A stretch of 64,000 bases of DNA, from contig NZ_RXMA01000021.1 of NCBI RefSeq assembly GCF_003966125.1, positions 1 through 64,000 of the forward strand, read 5' to 3'. Source of the stretch: Azospirillum griseum. Lineage in GTDB: Bacteria > Pseudomonadota > Alphaproteobacteria > Azospirillales > Azospirillaceae. Position 1 is the stretch's first letter. Each line of letters begins with the position of its first letter. The notes under the pieces were generated by a model, which made no database searches, was not told where the DNA came from, and saw nothing but the letters and a program-made list of their open reading frames with translations. The position numbers and the translations under genes are program-made. Positions 1 to 9,038 of the stretch are shown piece by piece.

Positions 1-3000
1 CCAGGAACTCACTGCCGACCTTGTTGCCGCTGGCGTCGAAACGTTGGCCGTAGATATCCCAGTAGCTGCTCCCCGAGGCTTGGTTGTAAGACTGCCAGAC
101 GGTGACCCAGCCGCCACCTGACAGCGTGACCGACGTCGGCCAACTGCGCTCAGAGGAAGGGGACGCGGCGCTGTTGACCTGCTGTTCGCCGCCGATGCGG
201 GTGTTGGCGGCGTCGAAGCGCTGCTGCCAGATCGACCCGGCGGAGGTGTTGCCGGAGATGGCGCCGTTGGTGCTGTACCAGCCGATGACATAGCCACCGT
301 CGGACAGCGCGGTGACAGTGGCGCCGCCCTGGTTGAGGCTGGTGTTGGTGTTGACCAGGAAGGCTGCCCCGGCCGCCGAACCATCGGCATTGTAGCGGCG
401 GGCATAGATGTCCGACGCATTGCCTTCCGCCGTCCACCAGACCTTGACGTAACCGCCGTCAGTCAGGCTCGCCACATAGGACTGCTCCAGCGGCTCGTAG
501 ACCAGGTTTGCCGCCACATCTCGGGATTCGGTGCCCACCATAAGCGATGTAAAGGATCCGGCGCCGGTGCTGGATACAGACACCGTGACGTGAGCGCCGG
601 CTGAGCCGCCATGCCCATCGCCGATCACATAATCGAATCCAGCCGCTCCAGAATATCCCGGGGTCGGAGTGAATAGTACGCGACCGCTGGAGTCAGTGGT
701 TACCGTGCCGTGTGTCGCATTGCCAACACCCGAAACGGTCAGTGAATCGCCGTCCGGATCGACATCGTTGGCAAGGAGGGCAGAGGCCAGGATCGACACC
801 GTCGAGCCGAGGCCGGTGCTGAAATTGTCCGCCCCCGCCACCGGCGCATCGTTCCTTCCCTGGACGGTGACGCTGAGCGTCTGCGCCGTGGTCGCGATGC
901 CGTCGGTCACGCCGTAGCCGAAGGTCAACGTGGCGCTTTCCCCCGCCGCCAGATCGTTGAACTGGGCCGGGTCGAGCGTCAGGGTGCCGCCCGTCCGGGT
1001 GACGCTCACCGCGCGCCCGCCGGTCTGGCTGAAGCCGGTCACGGACAGAACGTCGATCAGGTCGGGGTCGCTGGCTCCTTGCAGCAGGTTCACCACCAGC
1101 GCCGCCGCGTCCTCGTCGGTCGCCGCAGTCACCGGCCCGCTCGCCACGGGCGCGTCGTTGCGTCCGGCGACCGTCACCGACAGCGTGCGCGCGGTGCTGG
1201 CGCTGCCGTCCGACACGGCGTAGGCGAAGGTCAAGGCGGCGGTCTGCCCGGCGGCCAGGCTGTTGAACGGGTTGGGGTTGAGGCTCAGCGTGCCGCCGCT
1301 CAGGCTCACCGTCGCCGCCGGTCCGCCGGTCTGGACCAGACCCGTCACCGACAGGGCGCTCCCTTCGAAATCCCAGGCCCCTTGCAACAGGTCCACCACC
1401 AGCGGCGTGGCGTCCTCGTTGGTCGCGGCGCTCAGATCGTTCGGAATCAACGGCGCGTTGTTGACGTCGAGCCGGATCGTCGCGTCGGCGAACTGGGCGA
1501 TCTCGACCCCTTGCAGCGTGTCGGTTCCGTCCGCGCCGCTCAGCGCCTGGATCGTCCAGGTTGCGCCGCTCAGCGCCGCCGCGTAGTCCCGGACGTTGCC
1601 GCTGAACACCGCCGTGTCGGTGCCAGCCCCACCGATCAGCGTGTCGTTGCCACCGCACCCCTCCAACCGGTCATCGCCCGCGCCGCCGTCCAACCGATTG
1701 GCACCGGAGTCGCCCGACAGCGTGTCATTGCCCGCTCCGCCCGTCACATTCTCGATGCCGGTCAGCGCGTCCCCGGCGGCGTCGCCCGCCGTGCCGGTCC
1801 CGCTGGCCAGATCGACCGCCACCCCGGCGCTTGCCGTCGCGTAGCTGGCCGTGTCGGTTCCCGCCCCGCCGTCGATGGTGTCGGCCCCGGCCCCGCCGAT
1901 CAGCGTGTCGTTCCCCGCGCCGCCCGACAGGTTGTCGGTTCCCGCCCCGCCGTCCAGAAGGTTGGCGGTCCCGTCGCCCGACAGCGTGTCGGCGTGGGCC
2001 GAGCCGGTCAGATTCTCGATGGAAACGAGCAGGTCGCCCGCCGTCCCGACGCCGCTGGCCAGATCGACCACCACGCCGGACGTGGCCGCCGCGTAGCTGG
2101 CCGTGTCGGTGCCGGTTCCACCGTCCAGCGTGTCGGCCCCGATGCCGCCGATCAACGTGTCATTGCCCGCAAAGCCCGACAGGCTGTCGTCGCCGTCCGC
2201 CCCGGCCAGCCGGTTGTCCAGCGCGTTGCCGCCGCCGCTGAACGGCCCCGTCCCGGTGTAGGTCAGCGTCTCGACGTTGGCGCCCAGCGTGTAGGCGGCG
2301 AGCGCCGTGCGAACCTCGTCGGTGCCCTGGCCCGCCGCCTCCGTCACCACGTCGCCCGCGTTGTCGACGAGGTAGACGTCGTTGCCCGCCCCGCCGACCA
2401 GGGTGTCGGCACCCAGCCCGCCATCCAGGATGTTCGCCCCGCCATTGCCGGTCAGGACGTTGTCCAGAGCGTTGCCGGTCCCGTTGATCGACGCCGCGCC
2501 GGTCAGGGTCAGTTTTTCCACATGGTCGCCCAGCGCCCAGGACACCGAGGCGTTGACCGTGTCGACGCCCTCGCCCGTCCATTCCGTCACCACGTCGCCC
2601 GCGTTGTCGACGACATAGAGATCGTCGCCGACCCCGCCGACCAGGGTGTCGGCGCCCGCCCCGCCGTTCAGCGTGTCGTCGCCGTCCAAACCCGTCAGCA
2701 AATTCGCCGCGCCGTTGCCGGTCAGCGCGTTGTTGACCGCGTTGCCGGTGCCGGTGATGGCGGCGGAGCCGGTCAGGGTGAGGTTTTCGAAATCGGCCAG
2801 CAGCGTGTGGGTGATCGAACTCTGCACGGTGTCGACGCCCTCGCCGGGCAGTTCGACCAGGACGTCGCCAACGTTGTCGACGACGTAGGTGTCGTTGCCG
2901 GTGCCGCCGATCAGCGTGTCGGCTCCGGCCCCGCCGTTCAGCGTGTCGTTGCCGTCCAGCCCGGTCAGCAGATTGTCCGCCGTCGTGCCAGTCAGGTTGT

Positions 3001-3937
3001 TGTTCAAGCCGTTGCCGGTTCCGGTCAGGGCGGAGCCGGTCAGCACCAGGGCCTCGACATGGTCGCCCAGCGTGTAATCCAGCGCGCTGCGCACCGTGTC
3101 GCTGCCCTCGCTGGACAGCTCCGTGACGACGTCGGCGACATCATCGACGTAATAGGTGTCGTTGCCGGTTCCGCCCGCCATGCTGTCGGCACCCAGGCCG
3201 CCGTTCAGCGTGTCGTTGCCCGAACCGCCGTCCAGAACATCCGCCCCGGCCCCACCGTCGAGCGAATCATTGCCCGCCGCCCCGACCAGCGTGTCGGCCC
3301 CGCCGCCGCCATGGAGCGTGTCGTTCCCAGCGCCGCCCACGCCGTTGAAATCGCCCGCGCCGGTGTAGGTCAGCACCTCGACGTTGGGCGACAGGGTGAA
3401 GGCAGACAGCGACGTCCGCACCTCGTCCACGCCCTCACCCGCGTTCTCCACCACCAGATCGGCGACGTCGTCGATCCGGTACAGATCGTTGCCCGCCCCG
3501 CCGATCAGCGTGTCGACCCCAAGCCCACCCGACAGCGTGTCGTTGCCGGTGCCCCCTTGGATCACGTTGTCCAGATCGTTGCCGACGCCGGTGAAGGATC
3601 CGCTGCCGGTGTAGGTCAGGGTCTCGACGTTGTCGCCCAGCGTGTAGGCGGCGAGGCCCGTCAGCACCGTGTCGGTGCCCTCACCGGCGGCCTCGACGAT
3701 CTGGTCGAGCGGATTGACGATCTCGTAGACGTCGTCCCCGGCCCCGCCGACCAGCGTGTCGCCGAGCGGGGCGCCAAGCTCGCCGCCAATCAGCGTGTCG
3801 TTGCCCAGACCACCGTTCAGGCTGTCGGCACCAAACGAGCCGTCGAGACGGTCATCACCCTCCAACCCGTCCAAGCTGTCCGCCTCAACCCCTCCGATCA
3901 GCGTGTCGCTCCCCAACGTCCCAACGATGATCGCCAT
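1..3937 (-). CDS. RTX/hemolysin-type calcium-binding repeat protein, C-terminus off window
   Basis: About 1312 residues are visible and the frame stays open to the left edge, so the C-terminus is missing. The N-terminal two thirds is built of glycine/aspartate nonapeptides of the GGxGxDxLx type, in modules of roughly 100 residues alternating with segments such as [14 protein letters not shown]. These are calcium-binding parallel beta-roll repeats of type I-secreted proteins. Then follow cadherin/VCBS-like modules containing NAPL, NEDA and NDAPVA motifs, and near the left edge a different repeat with DGGYVxxW and IYxQRYDA cores, common in large alphaproteobacterial RTX adhesins. The start at 3937 (MAIIVGT) follows a G-rich stretch; an in-frame ATG at 3952 is possible. 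No signal peptide is seen, as expected for type I secretion, whose signal would lie in the missing C-terminus. Adhesin or S-layer-like is more likely than toxin. Confidence 0.85.
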   Translation of the reverse strand, partial: MAIIVGTLGSDTLIGGVEADSLDGLEGDDRLDGSFGADSLNGGLGNDTLIGGELGAPLGDTLVGGAGDDVYEIVNPLDQIVEAAGEGTDTVLTGLAAYTLGDNVETLTYTGSGSFTGVGNDLDNVIQGGTGNDTLSGGLGVDTLIGGAGNDLYRIDDVADLVVENAGEGVDEVRTSLSAFTLSPNVEVLTYTGAGDFNGVGGAGNDTLHGGGGADTLVGAAGNDSLDGGAGADVLDGGSGNDTLNGGLGADSMAGGTGNDTYYVDDVADVVTELSSEGSDTVRSALDYTLGDHVEALVLTGSALTGTGNGLNNNLTGTTADNLLTGLDGNDTLNGGAGADTLIGGTGNDTYVVDNVGDVLVELPGEGVDTVQSSITHTLLADFENLTLTGSAAITGTGNAVNNALTGNGAANLLTGLDGDDTLNGGAGADTLVGGVGDDLYVVDNAGDVVTEWTGEGVDTVNASVSWALGDHVEKLTLTGAASINGTGNALDNVLTGNGGANILDGGLGADTLVGGAGNDVYLVDNAGDVVTEAAGQGTDEVRTALAAYTLGANVETLTYTGTGPFSGGGNALDNRLAGADGDDSLSGFAGNDTLIGGIGADTLDGGTGTDTASYAAATSGVVVDLASGVGTAGDLLVSIENLTGSAHADTLSGDGTANLLDGGAGTDNLSGGAGNDTLIGGAGADTIDGGAGTDTASYATASAGVAVDLASGTGTAGDAAGDALTGIENVTGGAGNDTLSGDSGANRLDGGAGDDRLEGCGGNDTLIGGAGTDTAVFSGNVRDYAAALSGATWTIQALSGADGTDTLQGVEIAQFADATIRLDVNNAPLIPNDLSAATNEDATPLVVDLLQGAWDFEGSALSVTGLVQTGGPAATVSLSGGTLSLNPNPFNSLAAGQTAALTFAYAVSDGSASTARTLSVTVAGRNDAPVASGPVTAATDEDAAALVVNLLQGASDPDLIDVLSVTGFSQTGGRAVSVTRTGGTLTLDPAQFNDLAAGESATLTFGYGVTDGIATTAQTLSVTVQGRNDAPVAGADNFSTGLGSTVSILASALLANDVDPDGDSLTVSGVGNATHGTVTTDSSGRVLFTPTPGYSGAAGFDYVIGDGHGGSAGAHVTVSVSSTGAGSFTSLMVGTESRDVAANLVYEPLEQSYVASLTDGGYVKVWWTAEGNASDIYARRYNADGSAAGAAFLVNTNTSLNQGGATVTALSDGGYVIGWYSTNGAISGNTSAGSIWQQRFDAANTRIGGEQQVNSAASPSSERSWPTSVTLSGGGWVTVWQSYNQASGSSYWDIYGQRFDASGNKVGSEFL

Positions 3938-3969
3938 CCCCCAAACCCCCATAGAGTGGTTGCGTCCAA

Positions 3970-3989
3970 GCGCTTTGCCCCCAAAGCGC
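3970..3989. promoter_or_regulatory. Inverted repeat upstream of RTX gene
   Basis: GCGCTTT and AAAGCGC are separated by six bases, mostly C. The repeat ends 33 bases before the chosen RTX start, so it may be an operator or a 5' leader hairpin. Apart from this the interval 3938-4186 shows nothing identifiable. Confidence 0.3.
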
Positions 3990-4186
3990 GTGAAACTTGC
4001 ATACCACCATACGGATGGATGTGACAGCCATCACACCAGATCGGCCCGGTGTAGGGGGCGTGACGCATTGCGCTGGGAAAATGGCAGTCGAGGGAGTCCG
4101 GCAGACGACCCTTTGACGGCCAGCCGCCAAACTGTTTGTTCGGAACCCCGCGTTGACGACGGGTTTCCGGACAAACGGAGCGGACG

Positions 4187-4524
4187 GTGGCGAACATCGG
4201 CCATGCCAGAGTCTCGACCACAGATCAGGAACCAGCTCTGCAACTCGACGCCTTGGCCAAGGCAGACTGCGAGCGGGTCTTTCAGGATCAAGCATCCGGA
4301 ACCAAGGCTGATCGACCGGGGCTGGCGGCGGCCATCGCCTTCGCACGGGCTGGCGACAGTCTGGTGGTTTGGAAGCTGGATCGTCTCGGCTGATCTCTTC
4401 CCCGCACCTGATCGAGACCGTGAACATGCTGGAGGTCCGTGGCGTCGGCTTTCGGTCGCGGACCGAAGCGATCGACACGACCACATCTGGCGGTCGGCTG
4501 GTGTTCCACATTTTCGGCGCTCTC
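4187..4524 (+). pseudogene. Truncated, frameshifted serine resolvase (Tn3-type)
   Basis: From a GTG start the frame reads MANIGHARVS, then DQASGTKADRPGLAAAIAF and VVWKLDRLG before a stop at 4391-4393. This is the N-terminal catalytic domain of Tn3/Hin-family serine recombinases, with the catalytic serine in ARVS. Resolvase homology then continues in another frame (PHLIETVNMLE, GVGFRS, TEAIDTTTSGGRL, FHIFGAL), so a small indel broke the gene. The DNA-binding C-terminal third is absent, because homology stops at about 4524. It is the remnant of a transposon or of a plasmid resolution module. No terminal inverted repeats or transposase are visible nearby. Confidence 0.8.
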
Positions 4525-4580
4525 TTCAGGTGAAGCTGCTGCACGTGCTTCAGGAGCGCGAGGTGGAGTTCGTGGCGACC
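4521..4580 (+). pseudogene. Fragment of a sigma-54 activator AAA+ domain
   Basis: In a third frame, right at the resolvase break point, 20 codons read SLQVKLLHVLQEREVEFVAT. This matches the conserved block following Walker B in NtrC-family activators (typically LQxKLLRVLQExExxRVG). No Walker A, GAFTGA loop or Fis-type HTH is present in the flanking frames, so only this scrap survives. It lies just upstream of a sigma-54-type promoter, so it could be debris of a former local activator gene. That link is inference. Confidence 0.5.
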
Positions 4581-4645
4581 CGGTGCGGGACGCGGTGTGG
4601 GCTGGGGCCTGATCCCGCACCGCCGATTCACCCTGCGGTTCCGCA

Positions 4646-4694
4646 GCGTTGCCAAGGCAGCAGAAACCGGCCCCGGATGTTGCCTTGGCAACGC
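4646..4694. promoter_or_regulatory. Paired palindromes, probable enhancer (UAS) of the sulfur operon
   Basis: A perfect 14-bp inverted repeat (GCGTTGCCAAGGCA at 4646-4659 and its complement at 4681-4694) is formed by two sites that are each palindromic: TGCCAAGGCA at 4650-4659 and TGCCTTGGCA at 4681-4690. Their centres are 31 bp apart, about three helical turns. They lie roughly 85-120 bp upstream of the start point predicted from the -24/-12 element. This is the geometry of tandem binding sites for a sigma-54 activator. A hairpin or terminator role is the alternative. Confidence 0.5.
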
Positions 4695-4746
4695 CATCTC
4701 CACCACACACGTCGGCTAAACACCTGAAAAGAAACAACACACAACA

Positions 4747-4761
4747 TGGCACCCTTGTTGC
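4747..4761 (+). promoter_or_regulatory. Sigma-54 (-24/-12) promoter of the sulfur operon
   Basis: TGGCAC (4747-4752), a five-base spacer and TTGC (4758-4761) match the RpoN consensus exactly in its invariant positions and spacing. The predicted start near 4773 leaves a leader of about 28 bases with GGAG ahead of the GTG at 4801. Sigma-54 control fits the gene content, because SfnB-type sulfur-acquisition genes in Pseudomonas are driven by the RpoN-dependent activator SfnR. Confidence 0.7.
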
Positions 4762-4800
4762 CGGACAGACCGGGAAACCGCACAACCGGAGACCGCGACC

Positions 4801-5658
4801 GTGTCCCGCAAAATCATCGACCTGCGCAGCCGCCCGTCCTTCCTGCATGATTTCTATGGGGCCACCCCCGGCACCCCAGCCTTTGACACCGCGCGTTGGC
4901 TGAATCGGCGGGTCGGTGCCCGTGGCGACGACCGCCACTTCACCCGCGCCCACACCCTGGACGGCTTTCTGGCCGAGGTGCGCGACGCCGGAATCACCGC
5001 CGCCGCGATCATCGGTCGCGACACGCCCGGCGTCAGCACCTCCAACGACCGGGTGCACGAGCTGGTCACGGGTCGGCCCGAACTGATCGGCGTCGGCTCG
5101 GTCGATCCGCAGCGCCAGGGCGTCGCGGCGGCGGTGGCGGAGGCCGAGCGCGCCGTGCGCACGCTGGGGCTGAAGGGCATCAATCTGGAACCCGGTTTCC
5201 TCGACCCGGCGCTGCCGTTCGACGATCCATCGCTGCTGCCGGTCTACGACGCCTGCGACCAGTTGAAAACGCCGGTGTTCCTGATGACCGGCCCGACCAC
5301 CCCGGATCCGCGCTTCAACGATCCGACGCCGGTGGCCCGCATCGCCCGCAACTTCCCCAACCTGAACATCGTGATCCATCACGGTTTCTGGCCGCGCGTG
5401 GCCGAGATCATAGGCATCGCCTTCCGCTACCCCAACGTCCACATCGTACCGGACATGTACATCTTCCTGCCCGGCAGCCACCTGTATGTCGAGGCCGCCA
5501 ACGGTTTCCTGCGCGACCAGCTTCTGTTCGGCAGCTCCTTCCCCTTCCGCCCGATGAAACAGACGGTCGAGGATTTCCTGAAGCTCGGCTTCGACGGCGC
5601 GGTGCTGGGCGGGCTGTTGCACGACAACGCCCGCCGCCTGCTGGCGCTGGATCTGTGA
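4801..5658 (+). CDS. Amidohydrolase-family (TIM-barrel) metal-dependent hydrolase
   Basis: 285 residues from a GTG start preceded by GGAG. The protein has the character of the Amidohydro_2 family: a long alpha/beta barrel with GLKGINLEPGF, PVFLMTGPTT, LNIVIHHGFWP and VHIVPDMYIFLPGSHLY segments. The last parts carry the histidine and aspartate positions typical of barrel metal ligands, although the N-terminal HxH motif is not evident. It heads an operon with a flavin monooxygenase and an SfnB-like dehydrogenase, so it probably hydrolyses an intermediate of organosulfur or related ester/amide breakdown. The substrate cannot be read from sequence. Confidence 0.75.
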   Translation: MSRKIIDLRSRPSFLHDFYGATPGTPAFDTARWLNRRVGARGDDRHFTRAHTLDGFLAEVRDAGITAAAIIGRDTPGVSTSNDRVHELVTGRPELIGVGSVDPQRQGVAAAVAEAERAVRTLGLKGINLEPGFLDPALPFDDPSLLPVYDACDQLKTPVFLMTGPTTPDPRFNDPTPVARIARNFPNLNIVIHHGFWPRVAEIIGIAFRYPNVHIVPDMYIFLPGSHLYVEAANGFLRDQLLFGSSFPFRPMKQTVEDFLKLGFDGAVLGGLLHDNARRLLALDL

Positions 5659-5678
5659 ACGACGCGGGGAACACGGAC

Positions 5679-6809
5679 ATGGACATCTTCTGGTTCCTGC
5701 CGGTCTATGGCGACGGCCCCTATCTGGGCAGCCAGATCGACAGCCGCCCGGCCACATTGGCGTATTTGAAGGAGATCGCGCAGGCCGCCGACCGGCGGGG
5801 CTATCACGGTGTTCTCGTTCCCTGCGGCAAGGCTTGCGAGGAACCCTACATCGTCTCGGCGGCCTTGATCGAGGCCACGGAGCGCCTGCGCTTCCTGGTC
5901 GCCACCCGCCCCTCGTCGATGACGCCGACCTTCGCCGCGCGCCTGGCCGCCGGGCTGGACCGGCTGTCGGGTGGGCGTTTCTATCTGAACGTCGTCGCCG
6001 GGGGCGACGCGGCGGAGTTGGCCGGGGACGGCGTGTTCCTGGACCATGACGCGCGTTACGCCCAGGCGGTCGAGTTCTTCACCGTGTGGAAGCGGGTGTT
6101 GTCCGGCGAAACGGTGGATTTCACCGGCGACCATGTGACGGTGAAGGGGGCGACGGTCCCCCTGCCGCCGGTGCAGCGCCCTCACCCGCCGCTGTTCTTC
6201 GGCGGCTCCTCCCCCGCCGGGCACGCGGCGGTCGCCGCCCATTTCGACACCTATCTGACCTGGGCCGAACCGCCGGAGGCCGTGGCCGCCAAGATCACCG
6301 ACGTGCGGGCGCGCGCCGCCGCCCATGGCCGCCGCCTGACCTATGGCCTGCGCGTCAACGTCATCGTGCGCGAGACGGAGGCCGAGGCCTGGGCCGCCGC
6401 CGACCGGCTCATCAGCAAGATCGACCGTTCGGCGGTGGAGGCGGCGCACAGCGCCTTCCGTCAATTCGAATCCGAAGGCCAACGCCGCATGACCGAACTG
6501 GCGTCGCGCCGCGATCTGGTGGTGTCGCCCAACCTGTGGGCCGGGGTCGGGCTGGTGCGCGGCGGGGCGGGGACCGCGCTGGTCGGCACCCCCCGGCAGG
6601 TGGCCGACCGGTTGCTGGAATACCGGGATCTCGGCATCGACTCCTTCATCCTGTCCGGCTACCCGCATCTGGAGGAGGCGCACCGGGTTGCCGACCTGCT
6701 GTTCCCGCTGCTGCCGGTGGCGGCTCCGCCACCCGCCGCCCAACCGGCCCCGGATGTGTCCTTCGTCAGCCCCTTCGGCACTCTGCAACCGGCGCGGAGC
6801 GCATCGTGA
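5679..6809 (+). CDS. LLM-class flavin-dependent alkanesulfonate-type monooxygenase
   Basis: 376 residues. MDIFWFLPVYGDGPYLG followed by YLKEIAQAADRRGYHGVLVPCG is the classic SsuD/luciferase-like opening. The middle has PTFAARLAAGLDRLSGGR, LNVVAGGD and PPLFFGGSSPAG, and the end has GTPRQVADRL and ILSGYPHLEEA. SsuD-type enzymes use FMNH2 and O2 to release sulfite from alkanesulfonates during sulfur limitation; the reductase is not in this operon. The ATG at 5679 has GGGGA eight bases upstream; an in-frame GTG at 5655 overlapping the previous stop is possible. Its stop overlaps the next start, indicating translational coupling. Confidence 0.87.
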   Translation: MDIFWFLPVYGDGPYLGSQIDSRPATLAYLKEIAQAADRRGYHGVLVPCGKACEEPYIVSAALIEATERLRFLVATRPSSMTPTFAARLAAGLDRLSGGRFYLNVVAGGDAAELAGDGVFLDHDARYAQAVEFFTVWKRVLSGETVDFTGDHVTVKGATVPLPPVQRPHPPLFFGGSSPAGHAAVAAHFDTYLTWAEPPEAVAAKITDVRARAAAHGRRLTYGLRVNVIVRETEAEAWAAADRLISKIDRSAVEAAHSAFRQFESEGQRRMTELASRRDLVVSPNLWAGVGLVRGGAGTALVGTPRQVADRLLEYRDLGIDSFILSGYPHLEEAHRVADLLFPLLPVAAPPPAAQPAPDVSFVSPFGTLQPARSAS

Positions 6810-7987
6810 GTCCGGCTCCCCTGTCCGCCCCGGAGCGGCGCGCGGCGCTGGACACCCTGTGCCATCATCTGGCCGACACCGCCGTGGCCCGCGACCGGGC
6901 GGGCGGCACGGCCAAGGCGGAACGCGACGCGATCCGCCGCTCCGGCCTGCTGTCGCTGGCGATTCCGGAAGCGTATGGCGGCGCGGGCGAGGCGTGGCCC
7001 GCCATTCTGGGCGCGGTGCGGACGCTGGCGCGGGTGGATTCCTCCCTGGCGCATCTGTTCGCCTTTCAGCATCTGATGATCGCCTCGGTCCTGCTCTACG
7101 CCAACCCGACCCAGCGGGCCGGGCTGCTGACCGCCACCGCGCGGCGCAACCTGTTCTGGGGCAACGCGCTGAATCCGCTGGACCGGCGCACCGCTCTGAC
7201 CCCATCCGGCGAGGATCGATGGGTGTTGTCCGGAATCAAAAGCTTCTGCTCCGGGGCCACCGATTCCGACCGGCTTCTGGTGTCGGCGGACGGGCCGGAC
7301 GGCGTGTTGCGGGTGCTGGCGCTGCCCACCGACCGGCCGGGCATCACCGTCCACAACGATTGGGACGCCATCGGCCAGCGCCAAACCGACAGCGGAACCG
7401 TCAGCTTCACCGAGGTGGCGGTGTCCGCGTCCGACCTGCTGGGGCCGCCGGGGCCGTTCGGCGACGTCGCCAGCAGCCTGCGCCCTTGCATCGCCCAAGC
7501 CATACTGGCCAGCCTGTATCTGGGCATTGCCGAAGGGGCGCTGGCGGCGGCGCGCGACTTCACCCTGACCGATGGGCGACCCTGGCGCGCGTCGGGCGTG
7601 GCGACCGCCGCCGAGGATCCGTATCTGCTCCACCATGTCGGGGAGGCGCAGCTCGCCATCGCGTCCGCCGACGCGCTGGGCGGCGTCGCGCTGGACCGGC
7701 TGCAAACCGCCTGGAACCGTGGCCGGGGGCTGGAGGCGGCGGAGCGCGGGGAAACCGCGTTGGCCATCGCGACCTTCAAGCTCGCCGCCGCCCGCGCCGG
7801 GCTGGACGCCGCCAACCGCCTGTTCGACATCACCGGGGCGCGCGGGGCCGCCGCCCGGCATGGTTTTGACCGCTTCTGGCGCAACATCCGCACCCACTCC
7901 CTGCACGACCCGCTGGATTACAAGCTGAAGGAGCTGGGCGTCTGGGCGCTGACCGGGGCGTTGCCGGAACCGGGTTTCTACTCCTGA
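6806..7987 (+). CDS. SfnB/DszC-like acyl-CoA dehydrogenase-family monooxygenase
   Basis: 393 residues from a GTG that overlaps the previous stop (GTGA). It has the acyl-CoA dehydrogenase fold: an N-terminal helical domain (GLLSLAIPEAYGGAG), a beta domain (WVLSGIKSFCSGATDSDRLL) and a C-terminal four-helix domain ending in NIRTHSLHDPLDYKLKELG. That last segment, with the conserved THSLHDP, is typical of the SfnB/DszC subgroup, flavin-dependent oxygenases of sulfones and thiophenes rather than true acyl-CoA dehydrogenases. Together with the two preceding genes it suggests scavenging of sulfonates or sulfones. The substrate is inferred only from the family. Confidence 0.83.
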   Translation: MSPAPLSAPERRAALDTLCHHLADTAVARDRAGGTAKAERDAIRRSGLLSLAIPEAYGGAGEAWPAILGAVRTLARVDSSLAHLFAFQHLMIASVLLYANPTQRAGLLTATARRNLFWGNALNPLDRRTALTPSGEDRWVLSGIKSFCSGATDSDRLLVSADGPDGVLRVLALPTDRPGITVHNDWDAIGQRQTDSGTVSFTEVAVSASDLLGPPGPFGDVASSLRPCIAQAILASLYLGIAEGALAAARDFTLTDGRPWRASGVATAAEDPYLLHHVGEAQLAIASADALGGVALDRLQTAWNRGRGLEAAERGETALAIATFKLAAARAGLDAANRLFDITGARGAAARHGFDRFWRNIRTHSLHDPLDYKLKELGVWALTGALPEPGFYS

Positions 7988-8214
7988 CCCCGCAGAAGTG
8001 CGGAAAACTGCGGCGGACGAGTGAGCGGATGGAGCGGATCGAAACACACAACTGGGCAGAGGTCTCCGTCATCCTCATTATGCCCGGCCACACGCGGGAT
8101 TCCTGACACTCTCCCGTCACCCCGGAAGGGGCGGACTTCGTCGGCAATGTGGCTGACGCACCAACGTCGGTCGATGATGTTTTTCCGCGCAGGACCCGCC
8201 CGTTTCGTCCGTAT

Positions 8215-8247
8215 GTCCTGATGCAGGGGATCCCTGCGTCACAGGAC
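8215..8247 (+). promoter_or_regulatory. Strong stem-loop in gene-free stretch 7988-8286
   Basis: GTCCTGATGCAGGG and a 3' arm running CCCTGCGTCACAGGAC form about 14 base pairs (one G-U, one two-base bulge) around a three-base loop. It sits 39 bases before the downstream start, so it may be a 5'-UTR element; no U-run follows, so a terminator is less likely. The rest of the 299-base gap shows a weaker CCGCAG/CTGCGG repeat at 7990-8013 just after the dehydrogenase stop, and nothing else clear. Confidence 0.4.
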
Positions 8248-8286
8248 GGGGCGGCGGGCCGCGTCGGAACGGAAGGAAGCCGGGTC

Positions 8287-8985
8287 ATGGCGGATGATGC
8301 CCTCTCCAGCGTCAGTTCCATGGTGTCGAGCCTCAACGCCTCCATCGCCAACGCGGTGTCGGCGCTCCAGGCTTCGCAAAGCTCCAACTCCGCCGAGGAG
8401 GTGACGACCTACGAAAAGACGGTCAAGAAATCCAAGCTGACCAGCGTCGGCGGTGCCACCGACATCGGCATTCTGGCGAAGAACACCACCCGCCTGAACG
8501 TCGCCAGCACGTTGGGTGCCAACGACAACGTCGATTTCTACAAATTCAAGACCACCAGCAAGGGCGAAGCGACCTTGGGTCATGTCGGCGACGACGGCGT
8601 GCGCGTGCAGTTGATGAACCGGCTGGGCACGGTGCTGGCCGACAGCGATCCCAAATCCGGCGACGATTACGAAGCCTTCAAGTCGCTGGAGAAAGGGGAG
8701 CTGACCTTGGACAAGGGCGACTACACCCTGCGCGTCACCCGCAGCAAGGGGGAGTCCGCCGCCACACCGAAAAACTACGCGCTTCAGATGATGATGGGGT
8801 CCTACAGCCAGGATTACGACACCGTCGCCAAACAACCGTCCGCCAGCGACAACCCGTTTCAGATGTCCTCCAGCCAGCAGGCGTTGCTGGATGGGTTGAA
8901 CTCCGCCATCAGTTCGGCGAACTCGATCACCTACGGCCAGACCGGGACCGAAAAATTGATGGGCAGCTTCAGCCTGTTCGTGTGA
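8287..8985 (+). CDS. Unrecognised 232-residue protein with a PPC-like beta domain
   Basis: I cannot assign a function. The start at 8287 is chosen because GGAAGG lies just upstream; a longer frame opening at 8149 has no such site. Residues 1-50 are serine/alanine-rich and probably helical (SSVSSMVSSLNASIANAVSA). Residues about 60-175 look like a beta sandwich with DNVDFYKFKT, VQLMNRLGTVLADSD and KGDYTLRVTRSKG. This pattern resembles the bacterial pre-peptidase C-terminal (PPC) domain of extracellular proteins. No signal peptide is seen, so if exported it may use a non-classical route. The tail is serine-rich (SSSQQALLDGLNSAISS). Confidence 0.7.
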   Translation: MADDALSSVSSMVSSLNASIANAVSALQASQSSNSAEEVTTYEKTVKKSKLTSVGGATDIGILAKNTTRLNVASTLGANDNVDFYKFKTTSKGEATLGHVGDDGVRVQLMNRLGTVLADSDPKSGDDYEAFKSLEKGELTLDKGDYTLRVTRSKGESAATPKNYALQMMMGSYSQDYDTVAKQPSASDNPFQMSSSQQALLDGLNSAISSANSITYGQTGTEKLMGSFSLFV

Positions 8986-9038
8986 GGCGCTGCGATGCTA
9001 TGACGCGTCTCCTGCCCCCCGCCACTGGAGACTCGTCG

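Noticed and set aside
1079-4024. 981-codon open frame on the plus strand
   Set aside because: It is antisense to the RTX repeat gene and results from its GC-rich periodic codons; the protein is Arg/Gln/Val-rich with no fold signature.
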